Assembly: GCA_039111635.1 (NCBI GenBank)
Contig: JBCAQO010000003.1
Location: 2,728,001 to 2,792,000 of the forward strand
Direction: 5' to 3'
From: Heterobasidion occidentale
Taxonomy: Eukaryota; Basidiomycota; Agaricomycetes; Russulales; Bondarzewiaceae
Length of the DNA stretch: 64,000 bases
Shown here: one piece after another, positions 32,482 through 42,720 of the stretch
How the letters are laid out: each line of letters starts with the position of its first letter
How positions within the stretch are numbered: position 1 is the stretch's first letter
Position numbers and translations under genes: made by a program
Notes under the pieces: generated by a model
The model's input: the letters and a program-made list of their open reading frames with translations, nothing else
What the model was told of the DNA's origin: nothing
The model's database searches: none

Positions 32482-33010
32482 TGTTGTTTGTGGCCGTTCT
32501 GGTTGATGTGGCATGGGTGCCACATGCGTGCCACCTATGGGACTCATTGATTACTCGCCTCTGCAGCTGGGAGCGGCACTACAGCCACTCCCAGAGCGGG
32601 TATATGCTTTCTTTCTCTTTTTGGACTGTCTCAATTTGTTTTCAATCTGTCTCACTTTGTTTCAGTTGTTTCACCGGGTTGGCTGACTCAGGCGGTCCTG
32701 TGTGATGTCATTGACACTCCGGACCGACCTCCAGGTGGAGCTTTTGACCGCTTTGTAAGGTGGACCACCTGTAGTGACCCGTTGATGTCATACCTTCCTT
32801 TTTCGTTTCTTATTGTTCTCTGTAGCTTAAATACCCGTGGTCCGAGGGCGATTCTTTCTTCAGACTCTTACCCTCTGGACCACAGGTGCGCTCCTTCTGT
32901 TCGTTGTATTTACTTTAGACTCTTACCCTCTGGACCATAGTCCTGTCGTTATAGAGCTTCTTTTTGGCACTCTCTCTGTGCCAGTCGCTTCATTCTCACT
33001 GCACTCAACA
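32482..33010 (+). mobile_element. Copia LTR LB
   Basis: 529 bases, TGTTGTTTG to ACTCAACA. It follows the polypurine tract of unit 1 and is joined at its CA end to the same internal pol position as LTR LA. Confidence 0.92.
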
Positions 33011-33784
33011 CGACTCGACCCCTGTGAAGACTCCCATGGTCCCTGGCACCATCTCTATGTCTCCATGGCTCCTGCATCGACTGAGGACAAGGAGTACATG
33101 AAGAAGGTTCCCTACATCTCTGCTGTCGGTTCCCTGTTGTTCCTTGCACTCGCCACGCGTCCTGACATCGCCCACACGGTCTCTGTCCTGTGCCGCTTCA
33201 ACTCGAATCCTGGGATTGCGCACTGAAAGGCTGTAAAGCATTTGTTTCGGTATCTGAGAGGCACCCTGGATTATCGACTCGTCTATGGCCCCACTGACTC
33301 CAAGGAGCTCTTCACCTCGTTCTGTGATGCTGATCATGCAGGCAACCCTGACAACGGACGGTCCACCAGTGGATATGTGTTGCGCATTGGCTCTGGAGCG
33401 ATCAGCTGGAGCTCCAAGCTTCAGGGACTCGTTGCACAGTCGACCACAGAGGCAGAATTCATAGCTGCCGTTGATGCGGGCCGGGAGATCGTCTGGATGC
33501 GCAATTTGCTCACTGAACTTGGCTACTCCCTCTCTGAGCCCTCAATTCTCCGCGTCGATAACCAGTCGGCTGTTGCAGTTAGCAAGAATCCAGAGCACCA
33601 TGGGCGGATGAAGCATCTCGATCTTCGTTTCTTTTGGCTCAGGGACCAGGTAGAGGCTGGTGTGATTGCTCCAGCCTACGTTCCTACTGCGGACAACGCT
33701 GCGGACATCCTGACGAAGGCTGTTCCACCTGAGAAGGTGAAGATTTGCTGCAGCTTGATGGGACTTGAGGATCTGCCACGTTAG
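33011..33784 (+). pseudogene. RNase H fragment of copia pol, tandem unit 2
   Basis: Same start point (CGACTCGACCCC) and the same TGA in NPGIAH(stop)KAVK (about 33,224) as unit 1. After the TGA the frame is open to the end (33,242-33,784) through CDADHAG, TTEAEF, VDNQSA and HLDLRFFWLRD. One A is missing near 33,050 (GGCACCATCTC against GGCACCAATCTC), which unit 1 does not share. Confidence 0.85.
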
Positions 33785-33827
33785 GAGGGTGTTATGGACG
33801 CTCTAGAGGCGTGCAATCAGGAGGGTG

Positions 33828-34346
33828 CGTTGTTTGTGGCCATTCTGCTTTATCTGGCATCTGTGCCACCTTACGGACTGATTGATTACTCGCCTCTACA
33901 GCTGGGAGCGGCCCTACAGCCACTCCCAGAGCGGGTATATTGCTTTCTTTCTCTTTTTGGACTGTCTCAATTTGTTTTCAATCTGTCTCACTTTGTTTCA
34001 GTTGTTTCACCGGGTTGGCTGACTCGGGTGGTCCTGTGTGATGTCGTTGACACTCAGGACCGACCTACAGGTGGAGCTTTTGACCGCTTTGTAAGGAAGA
34101 CCACCTGTAATGACCCGTTGATGTCATACTTTCCTATTTCGTTTCTTATTGTTCTCTGTAGCTTAAATACCTGTGGTCCGAGGGCGATTCTTTCTTCAGA
34201 CTCTTACCCTCTGGACCACAGGTGCGCTCCCTTCCCTTCTTTGTATCTACTTAGACTCTTACCCTCTGGACCATAGTCCTGTCATTATAGAGCTTTCTTT
34301 TGGCACTCTCTCTGTGCCAGTCGCTTCATTGTCACTGCGCTCAACA
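33828..34346 (+). mobile_element. Copia LTR LC, right edge of the cluster
   Basis: 519 bases, starting CGTTGTTTG (first T changed to C) and ending GCTCAACA. It is slightly more diverged than LA and LB and lacks the VGMCHM-type segment near its start. On the right is CCCTTAGCC, which is not a duplicate of any left flank. The 93 bases that follow (34,347-34,439) hold nothing recognisable. Confidence 0.85.
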
Positions 34347-34439
34347 CCCTTAGCCACCCCCATTCTGAGAATGGGTCGCCTAAGGTAAGATGTTACACAT
34401 GGCGCCTAGTCAAACTGATAGGATTCATCATGAGTCAGT

Positions 34440-34719
34440 CCAGGTGGTCCACCTTACAAAGCGGTCAAAGCTTCATCTGTAGGATGGTCTGGAGTATCAA
34501 TGACATCACACAGGACCACTCTGACCCAGTCAACCTGGTGAAACAACTGAAACCAAGCAAGACAAGGTCAAACCAAGTGAGACAGTCCAGAATGGGAAAG
34601 AAAGGAATATACCCGCTTTGGGAGTGGCTGTAGGGCCACTCCTAGCTATAAAGGCGAGTAATCAATGAGTCCATAAGGTGGCACAGATGCCAGATAAAGC
34701 AGAATGGCCACAAACAAGA
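34440..34719 (-). mobile_element. Older copia LTR fragment
   Basis: CAGGTGGTCCACCTTACAAAG to GGCCACAAACAAGA matches the half of the copia LTR that adjoins the polypurine tract, minus sense. It is more diverged than the cluster LTRs, and the terminal CAACA reads CAAGA. Confidence 0.8.
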
Positions 34720-35310
34720 CATCCTCCTGATTGCCTCTATAGCGTCCAAAACACCCTCCTAATGCGGCAGATCCTCCAGTCCCATCAAGCTGTAGCAAAT
34801 CTTCATCTTTTCAGGTGGAACAGCCTTTGTCAGAATGTCTGCAGCATTGTCTGCAGTAAGAATGTAGGCTGGTGCAACTGACCTCTATCTGGTCTCTAAG
34901 CTAAAAGAAACAAAGATCAAGATGCTTTATGCACCTATGGTGCTCTGGATTCTTGCCAACTGCAACAGCTAACTGATTATCAACACCAAGAATCGAGGGT
35001 GCAAAAAGAAAGTAGCCAAGTTCAGTACAAAGATTCCACATCCAGACAATCTTCCGGCCCGCATCGACAGTAGCAATAAACTCCGCCTCTGTGGTCAACT
35101 ATGCAACAAGTCTCTGAAGCTTGGAGCTCTAGCTGATTGCTCTAAAGCCAATACACAAAACATATCTACTAGTGGACCGTCTATTGTCAGGGTTGCCTGA
35201 TCAGCATCTTAGAACAAGGTCAAGTGCTCCTTGGAGCCAGTGGGGCCATAGACAAGTTAATAATCCAGGGTGCCTCTTAGATAGCGAAACAAGTGCTTCC
35301 TCGCAGTAGT
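34720..35310 (-). pseudogene. Older copia RNase H fragment
   Basis: The minus strand gives TTEAEFIATVDAGRKIVWMW, PSILGVDNQLAVAVGKNPEH and HLDLCFF, the end of copia RNase H, next to its LTR. Stops and substitutions are many, mainly C-to-T and G-to-A. The copy is lost beyond about 35,310. Confidence 0.8.
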
Positions 35311-37537
35311 CAAAAAACACTTGATATATTCGCTTCTGATATACACTGGTTGCCAAAGCTTCTGTCATTGTCCCTGTAATTCTACTTTTTTTAACCTTAT
35401 GGTGTGCAGCTGACAACCCAACCCAATACAAAACCTTGTTGTAAGCCTACAACAATATGTTCCAAAAAAAAAGAGTTGAACAAACATAATAGTCATTGTC
35501 ATCAGTGAAACATAGATCAAAGTCATTCTTTAGTGATTGCAAGACAGTATAAGATGGTGAAACTAGTATTTTGATCAATAGCTTATATAAGTATTCTTTT
35601 AAATGTTTTACCTCTTGAAGTTTTTGATATAATTTTGTTCTGCTATTAAGATTTTTTCTTTTACTTTCTATATAGTAATCAGCCTCGAATTTTGATGAGC
35701 AAACTTACTAACTTTTTTAATGTGTCAAGTATATTTTTTATAAACAAGCTTTACTAAACACTATAATATCTATCTAACCTGTAGATTAATAATAGTTGAA
35801 ACAATAAACTAATAAAAAAAATTAATTTTTTTCTTTTAGTTTTAAACTTCTATATTATATCTATAATAAAATCATTATCATTATCTAGGCTAAAACCAAT
35901 TGTTTCTTTATTAAAGTTGCTCATCAAACAGTTGCAATACTGTTAGGAGAAACAATAAAGGATAACTGGATAACATCATTCATGACAGTATATTTGTAAC
36001 TTAGAAATACTGGCCATTCTCTAGAGGATATTACAACCTTGTTAAAAGCTAAAGTCACCAGCGTATATACTTCTACAGATGAGCTAGAGCACTTTTAGAA
36101 ATCTATAGACAAGTTCTACTCTATGCAAAAATAGCTCATAGTTCAGACAATAGTGATCTTTAGCTAACTACAGGACTTTATATTGTACTTGGACTGTTCT
36201 ATAACATGTTTAGCTTTATCACAATTTATCTTTCTTTGTCCCTCCCATGCCACAAACCCTGCCTCTATGTTACACTAATATGCTTTGCTCAATTTGTTGG
36301 CCAATTAAAAAGAATAGCATGTTGTTGATCCTAAGGTTGCTTGGCAAACAATCTTAAAAGCTTAACAGGTTCTCATTCATCTTAGCTACTTTGGGATCAA
36401 GTCCTCTCTAATATGTATCCTTAACTTGACTTGAGACCTGGCTTAACACTTTTTTTACAATATCTAAATTAAAAGTATTTTTTTTATTCAAAATAAAAAT
36501 GTGGTCTTTCAGTTTAGTAAAAAGGAAAATGTTAATTAGATACATATTTTACTTATTAGTTTACCTTTTGCAAACATGTTTGGTAATTGTGCTATAATAG
36601 CTATTTGCTCTTCACTGTTCTCGAAGTTGGCATTACTTACTTTTTATCTAAATGTTCTTATATCCCTCTATATTACTTGTAAAGATTAATATAGCAGGCT
36701 CATAATTAATCCAGTTTATCTAATTGGCAATTAACTACATGTTTTAGTGTCAAAATGATGTTTCCACTCACTCTAAGTATTAGTAAACAAAGGACCTCTA
36801 AACACTTAGGAAAAAAGTATTTTTCCTTAGACATTGTTATTAGCTTCATAACTTTCTGATCTACTATATAACATCTTTTATCAAATATATGCCTCAGTAA
36901 TTTAGTACACCAATGCATAATATCAAAAGGATTGGCTCAATGAAGTAGATACTAATAATATTTAAGCTGCAAACTAATATATATTCAATCATTTTAGCAA
37001 TAATATAGTAATCAAACAAAAGAACTTTGTTACACAGTGGCTAATGCTCAAACAGGCTCTTCTGCCTCATGGGTGGTCTATCCTTCTTGATCTTATAGTA
37101 GATATAAAAGATACATCCATATAGTATATGTTTATAAGCAAAGAACTTCACCACAATAATGAAAGATGTTGGAAAGTAACAATCTTTAACTAATACACAA
37201 TGTAGCATCTTGTGGCACATTCATCCCTCTTTAAAAAAAGTCCAATTTTAAGCTAACAATGCCGCCAAAATTCCCAAGAAAATAATAGCTAACTAATACT
37301 TTGTATACTATTCCTTTGTCTTGATCAAAGCCTTAATTTGCCTTGTAGTACTCCTATACAAAGCCTGCAGATATTCCTTGTACAGATTTTCCCACTCTTC
37401 TTATAAAGTAACCTATAACTCCTCATAGGTTGATGGTGGCATCTAGAAAATCACTCCCTTGTATTATGCTCTAATTAGGTTTATTTATGCCTACTTAAAA
37501 ATTATTAGCATTGGAAACCATTACTTTATCACTCATC
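35311..37537. other. AT-rich stretch without a recognisable gene
   Basis: Only short frames occur. A minus frame at 36,706-36,918 is open for 70 codons without a domain. No tRNA, array or repeat partner found in this window. Confidence 0.5.
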
Positions 37538-38112
37538 TAATCCTAAAATTATAAGGTTTAATTAGAGCTAATTAGAGCTAATTTATCACTAATCAAACTA
37601 AAGTTATACTTTGTAATGAACTTGCCTATTACCAAAGTTAAACCAACAATCTTATGCTCATATACCCCGGACCAGTGCTCTAAACCACTGAGCCATAATA
37701 TCTAAGTTATTAACCTGGTAATTTAAATATGACAATATCAATAAGGCAATCTTAACATTTCTAATTTTCTTACACATTCATCTTTGATCTATTCTATATA
37801 TAAAAAGGTCAATAAATACCCCAAAAATCAAGGCTTTCAATATTTGAATTTAAGCACTAGATAATAATATAGTAAACTAATAGAAATAAATAATACACTA
37901 AAAATAAAATTGTAGCACTCATACAATTTGGCTTTGGGATGTGTAAAATTGTATTGGGTTGTAGATTTTAATGGGGCTGTAGTAGTATAAACACTATCAC
38001 CTTATTTGAAAATTTGATTATAAAGCTGATTATGGATAATATATTCTAATTAGCTCAGATTAGCTTTTTGAATATTTAGATTTGATTAAGAGAAAGGTTT
38101 TCCCAGATGGTG
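37538..38112 (-). repeat. Dispersed repeat R1, copy 2, with a tRNA-like core
   Basis: Colinear with 4508-5165 and about 95 bases shorter because of one internal difference. It ends at TTTTCCCAGATGGTGATG, directly beside the Tc1-type pseudogene. Confidence 0.6.
37621..37702 (-). pseudogene. tRNA-like sequence in repeat R1, copy 2
   Basis: The minus strand has the A-box TGGCTCAGTGG, D-stem GCTC/GAGC and a B-box-like GGTTTAACTTT. Where copies 1 and 2 differ from the B-box consensus GGTTCGANTCC, the changes are almost all transitions. The anticodon arm pairs poorly, so it is not functional. Confidence 0.45.
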
Positions 38113-38619
38113 ATGTATACACACAATTATCTAGGGCATTTTATACATGTTCAATAATGTTCATGCTAAGAGATTTTGATGGCTATAAAAGTAACTTTAT
38201 GCTGTTCTTAGCAAACCATGCCTATACATAGCAAAACATATGCTTTCGATTATTATCTTGCTAAAAGAGAATGTCTGAAAAAAAGAGAAAATAATTGTTG
38301 AGAGTGTGCAAAAGCCCATCGTTAAGAATAGCAACTGCCTTGTTGGCATTAATTTTTTCTTTAATCCACACCAGCTTTATATAGCCAAACCTAGTTATGC
38401 ATTTCCACACCATTATGCTTCCCCTTCTATACTTCTTATACACATCAATATATTATTGATCAAAACCCTTTTATCACTCATTTGTTCCCATCAGAGCCAT
38501 GGAGGTTAAACTTAGACTTATCTGGGTACATGACATGCTTCCAATCCTCTACCGTCCACTCCTTATGCTCTCTCACCTACCTTTGTTATGTAACTACATG
38601 AGCAGCTTTAAGGTAAACT
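38113..38619 (-). pseudogene. Tc1-type transposase pseudogene
   Basis: The minus strand, read in order, gives VREHKEWTVEDWKHVMYPDK, SKFNLHGSDGNK, then RGSIMVWKCITRFGYIKLVW and KINANKAVAILNDGLL. QDNNRKHM, AWFAKNSIKLLL and MNIIEHV follow. This is the Tc1 DD34E core: Asp in the PDKSKF segment, Asp in QDNN and Glu in IIEH are all visible. In-frame stops (several TAG and TAA at former Trp or Gln sites) kill the gene. Its N-terminal DNA-binding half is missing, because the family B LTR begins at 38,620, and it does not reappear after 45,252. Its C-terminal side meets repeat R1. Confidence 0.82.
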
Positions 38620-38759
38620 TGTTAAAACCGCGTCCTAACACATGCTTCGCACGTGAATGGATGGCTGGTCAAGTGCTTCGGACGTGCTACAGACTTAGAC
38701 TGCTCCCATGACTCATTACTATTTACATGCTCGCTGCATGAACATTTACTTATGGTTCC
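38620..38759 (+). mobile_element. Family B chromovirus 5' LTR, truncated
   Basis: TGTTAAAACCGCGTCCTAACA-type start through CTTATGGTTCC matches the first 140 bases of the 844-base LTR at 44,409. The rest of the LTR, the leader and the gag N-part are deleted; gag sequence starts within a few bases of 38,760. Confidence 0.85.
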
Positions 38760-39127
38760 AGCACAATAGGGAACCCCAATACGAACCTATGGACGTAGAT
38801 GCAGCAGAAATGGAGGCCGATGCCGTTCGCACTCGCTTCAAGAAGCTTACCCCGGCGGAAAGAGATCAACTTGCCAAAGAAGGCAAGTGCTTCTTTTGCA
38901 AGAAGCCCGGGCACATGGCGCGCAACTGCCCTTCTCGACTCAAAAGAAGATTCCAACCTCCTCGTCGCAGGACAGTGCGCGAAGGAGAAATGGAAGAAGG
39001 ACAATTCAATGATGAAGACGTCGAGGAAGGAAAGAACCGAGTCAACCACATCCGCCAAATGATGATGGGACTCAGCATGGAAGAAATTGAGGAAGTTCGA
39101 GCCTTTAGCGGCTCGAAGAATTTTTAA
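38760..39127 (+). pseudogene. Family B chromovirus gag C-terminus with CCHC knuckle
   Basis: The frame reads EPMDVDAAEMEADAVRTRFK, then LTPAERDQLAKEGKCFFCKK, PGHMARNCPSRLKRRF, and an acidic Glu-rich tail. The knuckle CFFCKKPGHMARNC fits C-x2-C-x4-H-x4-C, which binds RNA in retroelement Gag. The apparent upstream Met lies in the LTR remnant. Only about the last 120 residues survive, so no capsid can be made. Confidence 0.85.
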
Positions 39128-39562
39128 GGCCTCTCCCATCGGCAGCGGATGCGGAGAGTAGGATTCTTGCAGGAAATTGGTATGCTCCTCTGGCCAGTAA
39201 AGACGCTGACCAAGAGCATGGACATCCAGATGTATTGTATCTTTCGGAAATGAAATCACATGGTGCACCATCACTCCAACTCGAGACAATGCTCATAGGC
39301 AAGAATAGAAAAGCTGCTACACAGGCACTGGTGGACAGTGGAGCCACCGGAATCTCTATGCATCCTCGCTTCGTAGAAGCACATTGAATCACCACGCATA
39401 AAACCCCTGCCTCCATTCCAGTTAGTACGGTCCAAAACACCGAGTTTAAAGGAGGACCCATTACAAGATTCGCCAACCTCAAATTACAGGTTCTAGGTGA
39501 AAAGGGGGGTCGCATACAGAATCAGCAAGATTCTACATTGCGGAAATAGGAAAAGAGGACGT
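39128..39562 (+). pseudogene. Family B chromovirus protease remnant
   Basis: After a stop or shift at 39,125 the sequence passes a linker and reaches ALVDSGATGISMHPRFVEAH (about 39,325-39,386). This holds the D-S-G active-site triad of retroelement aspartic proteases, followed by a TGA. It then continues to a segment equivalent to FYIAEIGKEDVI, the end of the protease domain. At about 39,563 it jumps straight into RT, so the protease-RT linker and N-terminal RT are missing. Confidence 0.8.
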
Positions 39563-41232
39563 CATTCGTCACTAATCTAGGAATGTACGAACCACTGGTC
39601 ATGTTCTTTGGATTAACCAACTCGCCGGCAACATTCCAAACCATGATAAACGCACTCTTCAAAGACCTCATCTATGCCGGATTGGTAGCAATCTATATGG
39701 ACGACATTCTAGTATTCTCCAAAACAATGGACGACCATATCAAGATGGTCCGAAAGGTTTTACAGATCTTACAAGACAACGATCTGTACCTACAACCCTC
39801 GAAATGCCACTTCCATAAACAGAAAATCAACTACCTTGGATATGTTATATCACATGGACATCTGGAAATGGACCCAATCAAAGTGGCTGGTATTATGGAC
39901 TGGCCAACCCCTGGAAAAGTCAAGGAAGTGCAATTGTTTTTAGGTTTTTGCAACTTTTATCGCAGGTTTATCAAGGATTACTCAAAAATAGCACGACCAC
40001 TATTTGAGTTGACACAGAAGGAACGCACTTGGGATTGGACACTAGCATGCGAAGAAGCATTTCAAACACTAAAACGAATATTTACAGAATCTCCGGTGCT
40101 CGTTATGCCGGATACAAGGAACCCTTTTCGCATTGAATGTGATGCCTCTAACTTTGTCACCAGAGCAGTATTATCACAAGTCGCCGAAGATGGAAAATGG
40201 CACCCATGTGCTTATATTTCCAAGGCACTCTCATTGACAGAACGCAACTACCCAATCTACGATAAAGAGTTGCTGGCTGTCATTCGAGCTTTTGAAGCTT
40301 GGCAACATTATTTGGAGGGTGCCGACCACCCAATAGACGTCTGGACGGACCACAAGAACCTTGAATGGTTCCAGTCAAGCCAGAAATTAAACCATCGGCA
40401 AGCACAATGGTCACTCTACCTTTCGCGTTTCGACTACAAATTGACGCACAAGGCGGAAGTCACTAATAAATCCGACGGTCTGTCACAGCATCCAGACCAT
40501 AAAAAGGGGGTGGAATTTGACAATTCAGGCGAAACACTCTTGGAACCCAAACTTTTCAATAACACAGAAAAGATCCAAAGACCCTTTGCAGAAATCAATA
40601 CCATTAATACAGATAACAGTTGGGACCCTCACCGAATGCTTCACATTAGGGCAACTGGACGAGGAGGCGTTACCATAATAGACGACGACCTCCGGAAACG
40701 AATCATTGAAGAAAACAGGAAAGATGAATGGCTACTAGAAACTCTAGCCAAGATCAAAACCTTAGGACCTCGAAACATGAAGAAAGGTTTACAAGAATGG
40801 AATGAAGAAGAAGGATTGGTCCTTCATAGAGGAAAGATATATGTTCCCCGAAACGAACAACTTCATCAAGATATCATCAAACTAAACCATGATAATCTAG
40901 CAGCAGGACATCCAGGACAAAGAGGAACTCTAGCCTTAGTTGGACAAGAATTCACTTGGCCAGGAATATCAAACACAATTCACCAATATATGGAAGGATG
41001 CGCCATTTGTCAATCCACCAAGAATGACACACATCCTACCATGGTACCCCTACAACCAACAGAGATCCCAGATCGACCCTTCGGAACGATAACCATGGAC
41101 TTTATTATAGATCTACCGGAATCAAAGGGATACGACTCGTTACATGTAGTGACCGACCAATTTACCAAAACTGCAGTAATAACCCATGCCAGAAATCCAT
41201 CAACTCTGACGGAACAGCCAAGATCCTGCTAG
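39563..41232 (+). pseudogene. Family B chromovirus: RT, RNase H and integrase N-part
   Basis: A single frame of about 549 codons. RT starts late, at NLGMYEPLVMFFGLTNSPAT, with catalytic YMDDILVFSKT. RNase H shows RIECDASNFVTRAVLSQ, YPIYDKELLAVIRAFEAWQH and DVWTDHKNLEWF. The integrase zinc region HDNLAAGHPGQRG and MEGCAICQSTKN leads to TITMDFIIDLPESKGYDS with the first catalytic Asp. The frame is lost by a shift at about 41,200. About 170 RT residues normally found before this point are absent, so the polymerase would be inactive even without the shift. Confidence 0.88.
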
Positions 41233-42377
41233 AAAACACCTGGAGACACTATGGACTGCCAGATAAAATCATATCAGACAGAGGAACCCAATTTGCTTTA
41301 AAAGTAGCACAAGCCCTGCTCAAAGAATTAGGAATCAAATTTGCTTTAAGCACAGCCTATCATCCACAGACAGATGGCGCTACTAAACGAATGAATCAGG
41401 AACTAGAACAATACCTCAGAGCCTTCTGCAGCTCTTCACAAGACGATTGGGCCGGACTAATCCCCTACGCAGAATATGCCTACAACACCCATCAGCACTC
41501 AGCCACGCAGAAGTCACCATTTGAACTTCTCCATGGATATCAACCACGGGCTTACCCAGCCATCATCGGAAACACAAATGTCCCCACCGCCAACGCTCGC
41601 CTCAAAGCTCTGCAGCGTGCTAGGAAGGAAGCACAAGCCAGCCTTGAAATTGCAGCCAAAGCCATGAGGATATAGCATGACCATTTTGGAACGGACTTGC
41701 CGCCTTTCAAGAAAGGAGATCAAGTATGGCTCGATGGGAAGAACATCCATACCGATCACCCATCAGAAAAACTGAGACCCAAACGCTTTGGGCCATTTGA
41801 AATCACTGACACCATAGGAAATGTCAACTTCAGGTTGAAACTGCCCAACAGCTGAAAGCGCATTCACAACGTCTTCCATGCTAGTCGACTCACGCCCTAC
41901 AAGGAGAACGAGGTCTATGGCCCTAACTACCCTAAACCGGCTCCAGACCTGATCAAAGGGCAAGAAGAATTTGAAGTTGAAGCCATCGTCGGAGCCCGAC
42001 ACTTCAGGCAATGGAAGATCCTGCAGTACCTGATCAAATGGAAGGGCTACCCAGGATCGGACAACTCTTGGGAAGCCGCGGCAAACGTCACTAACGCACA
42101 AGAAGCCATAAAAGACTTCTACCGCTGGCATCCTCGGGCAGTCAAAGGAATGGAAGCCTCCATTCTGGCCCTGGTGATTGAATTAGAACTCAACAGAGTA
42201 GCCGAAGAAGATCAAATTAAAAAGAAGCTTGAGAAGCATCCGATTGGAAAGAAGCTCCTCGCTACAGGATTGGCTATCCCCCAGATCATGGAAGAGATCA
42301 ACAAACGAATGACGCAACTAAAGAAGCCGCCCCTGGTTCCTCGATCAAAAGTGCCACCACTGGCGATCAACAATTGA
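41205..42377 (+). pseudogene. Family B chromovirus: integrase C-part and chromodomain
   Basis: In the new phase, DGTAKILLENTWRHYGLPDK and IISDRGTQFALKV carry the second Asp. The Glu position reads GATKRMNQELEQYL, with Lys where Glu is expected. The integrase tail has FGPFEITDTIGNVNFRLKLP. The chromodomain is EFEVEAIVGARHFRQWKI, LQYLIKWKGYPGSDNSWEAA, ending near 42,135, then a Lys/Glu-rich helical tail to the stop at 42,377. Two further in-frame stops occur (41,673 and about 41,855). Confidence 0.87.
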
Positions 42378-42664
42378 GGAGCACAACCAAAGAAGCCCAA
42401 TATAGACTCGTCTCGATCAAAGCCATAGCAGAAATGATCGGACAACTCTAATTGGCGGACTCAAGCATACCAGGAGCTACAAAAGCAGACCAACTGAGGA
42501 TTGGCATGGCCAGGCAAACGTCTATGACCCTTTCAACCCCACTCTAGCCACGGTGGCCATTTACACCATCATCGCGACTCTTGCTCTCACCACTGTCTCC
42601 ATCACCATCGCCCTCGTCCTCAGATCCCTCCACGCCACTGCCACCATTGGCATCTCCTCCGCTG

Positions 42665-42671
42665 TATAAAA
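42665..42671 (+). promoter_or_regulatory. TATA box upstream of the family B accessory frame
   Basis: TATAAAA lies 49 bases before an ATGTCC at 42,721. The layout (end of pol, TATA, about 50 bases, ATGTCC, accessory frame) is the same as in family A. Promoter function is inferred. Confidence 0.5.
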
Positions 42672-42720
42672 ACACCCTGCATCAGGCAGAGATGTTCCTT
42701 AGCATCCCAGCTACAATTGA

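Noticed and set aside
24901..34346. Many 60-135 codon frames across the LTRs
   Set aside because: They recur because the LTRs recur, and they cross LTR-internal boundaries. They are not genes.
34347..34439. Right-hand target duplication for the copia cluster
   Set aside because: The bases CCCTT after 34,346 do not equal GGCTG before 24,901, nor any other left flank in the cluster.
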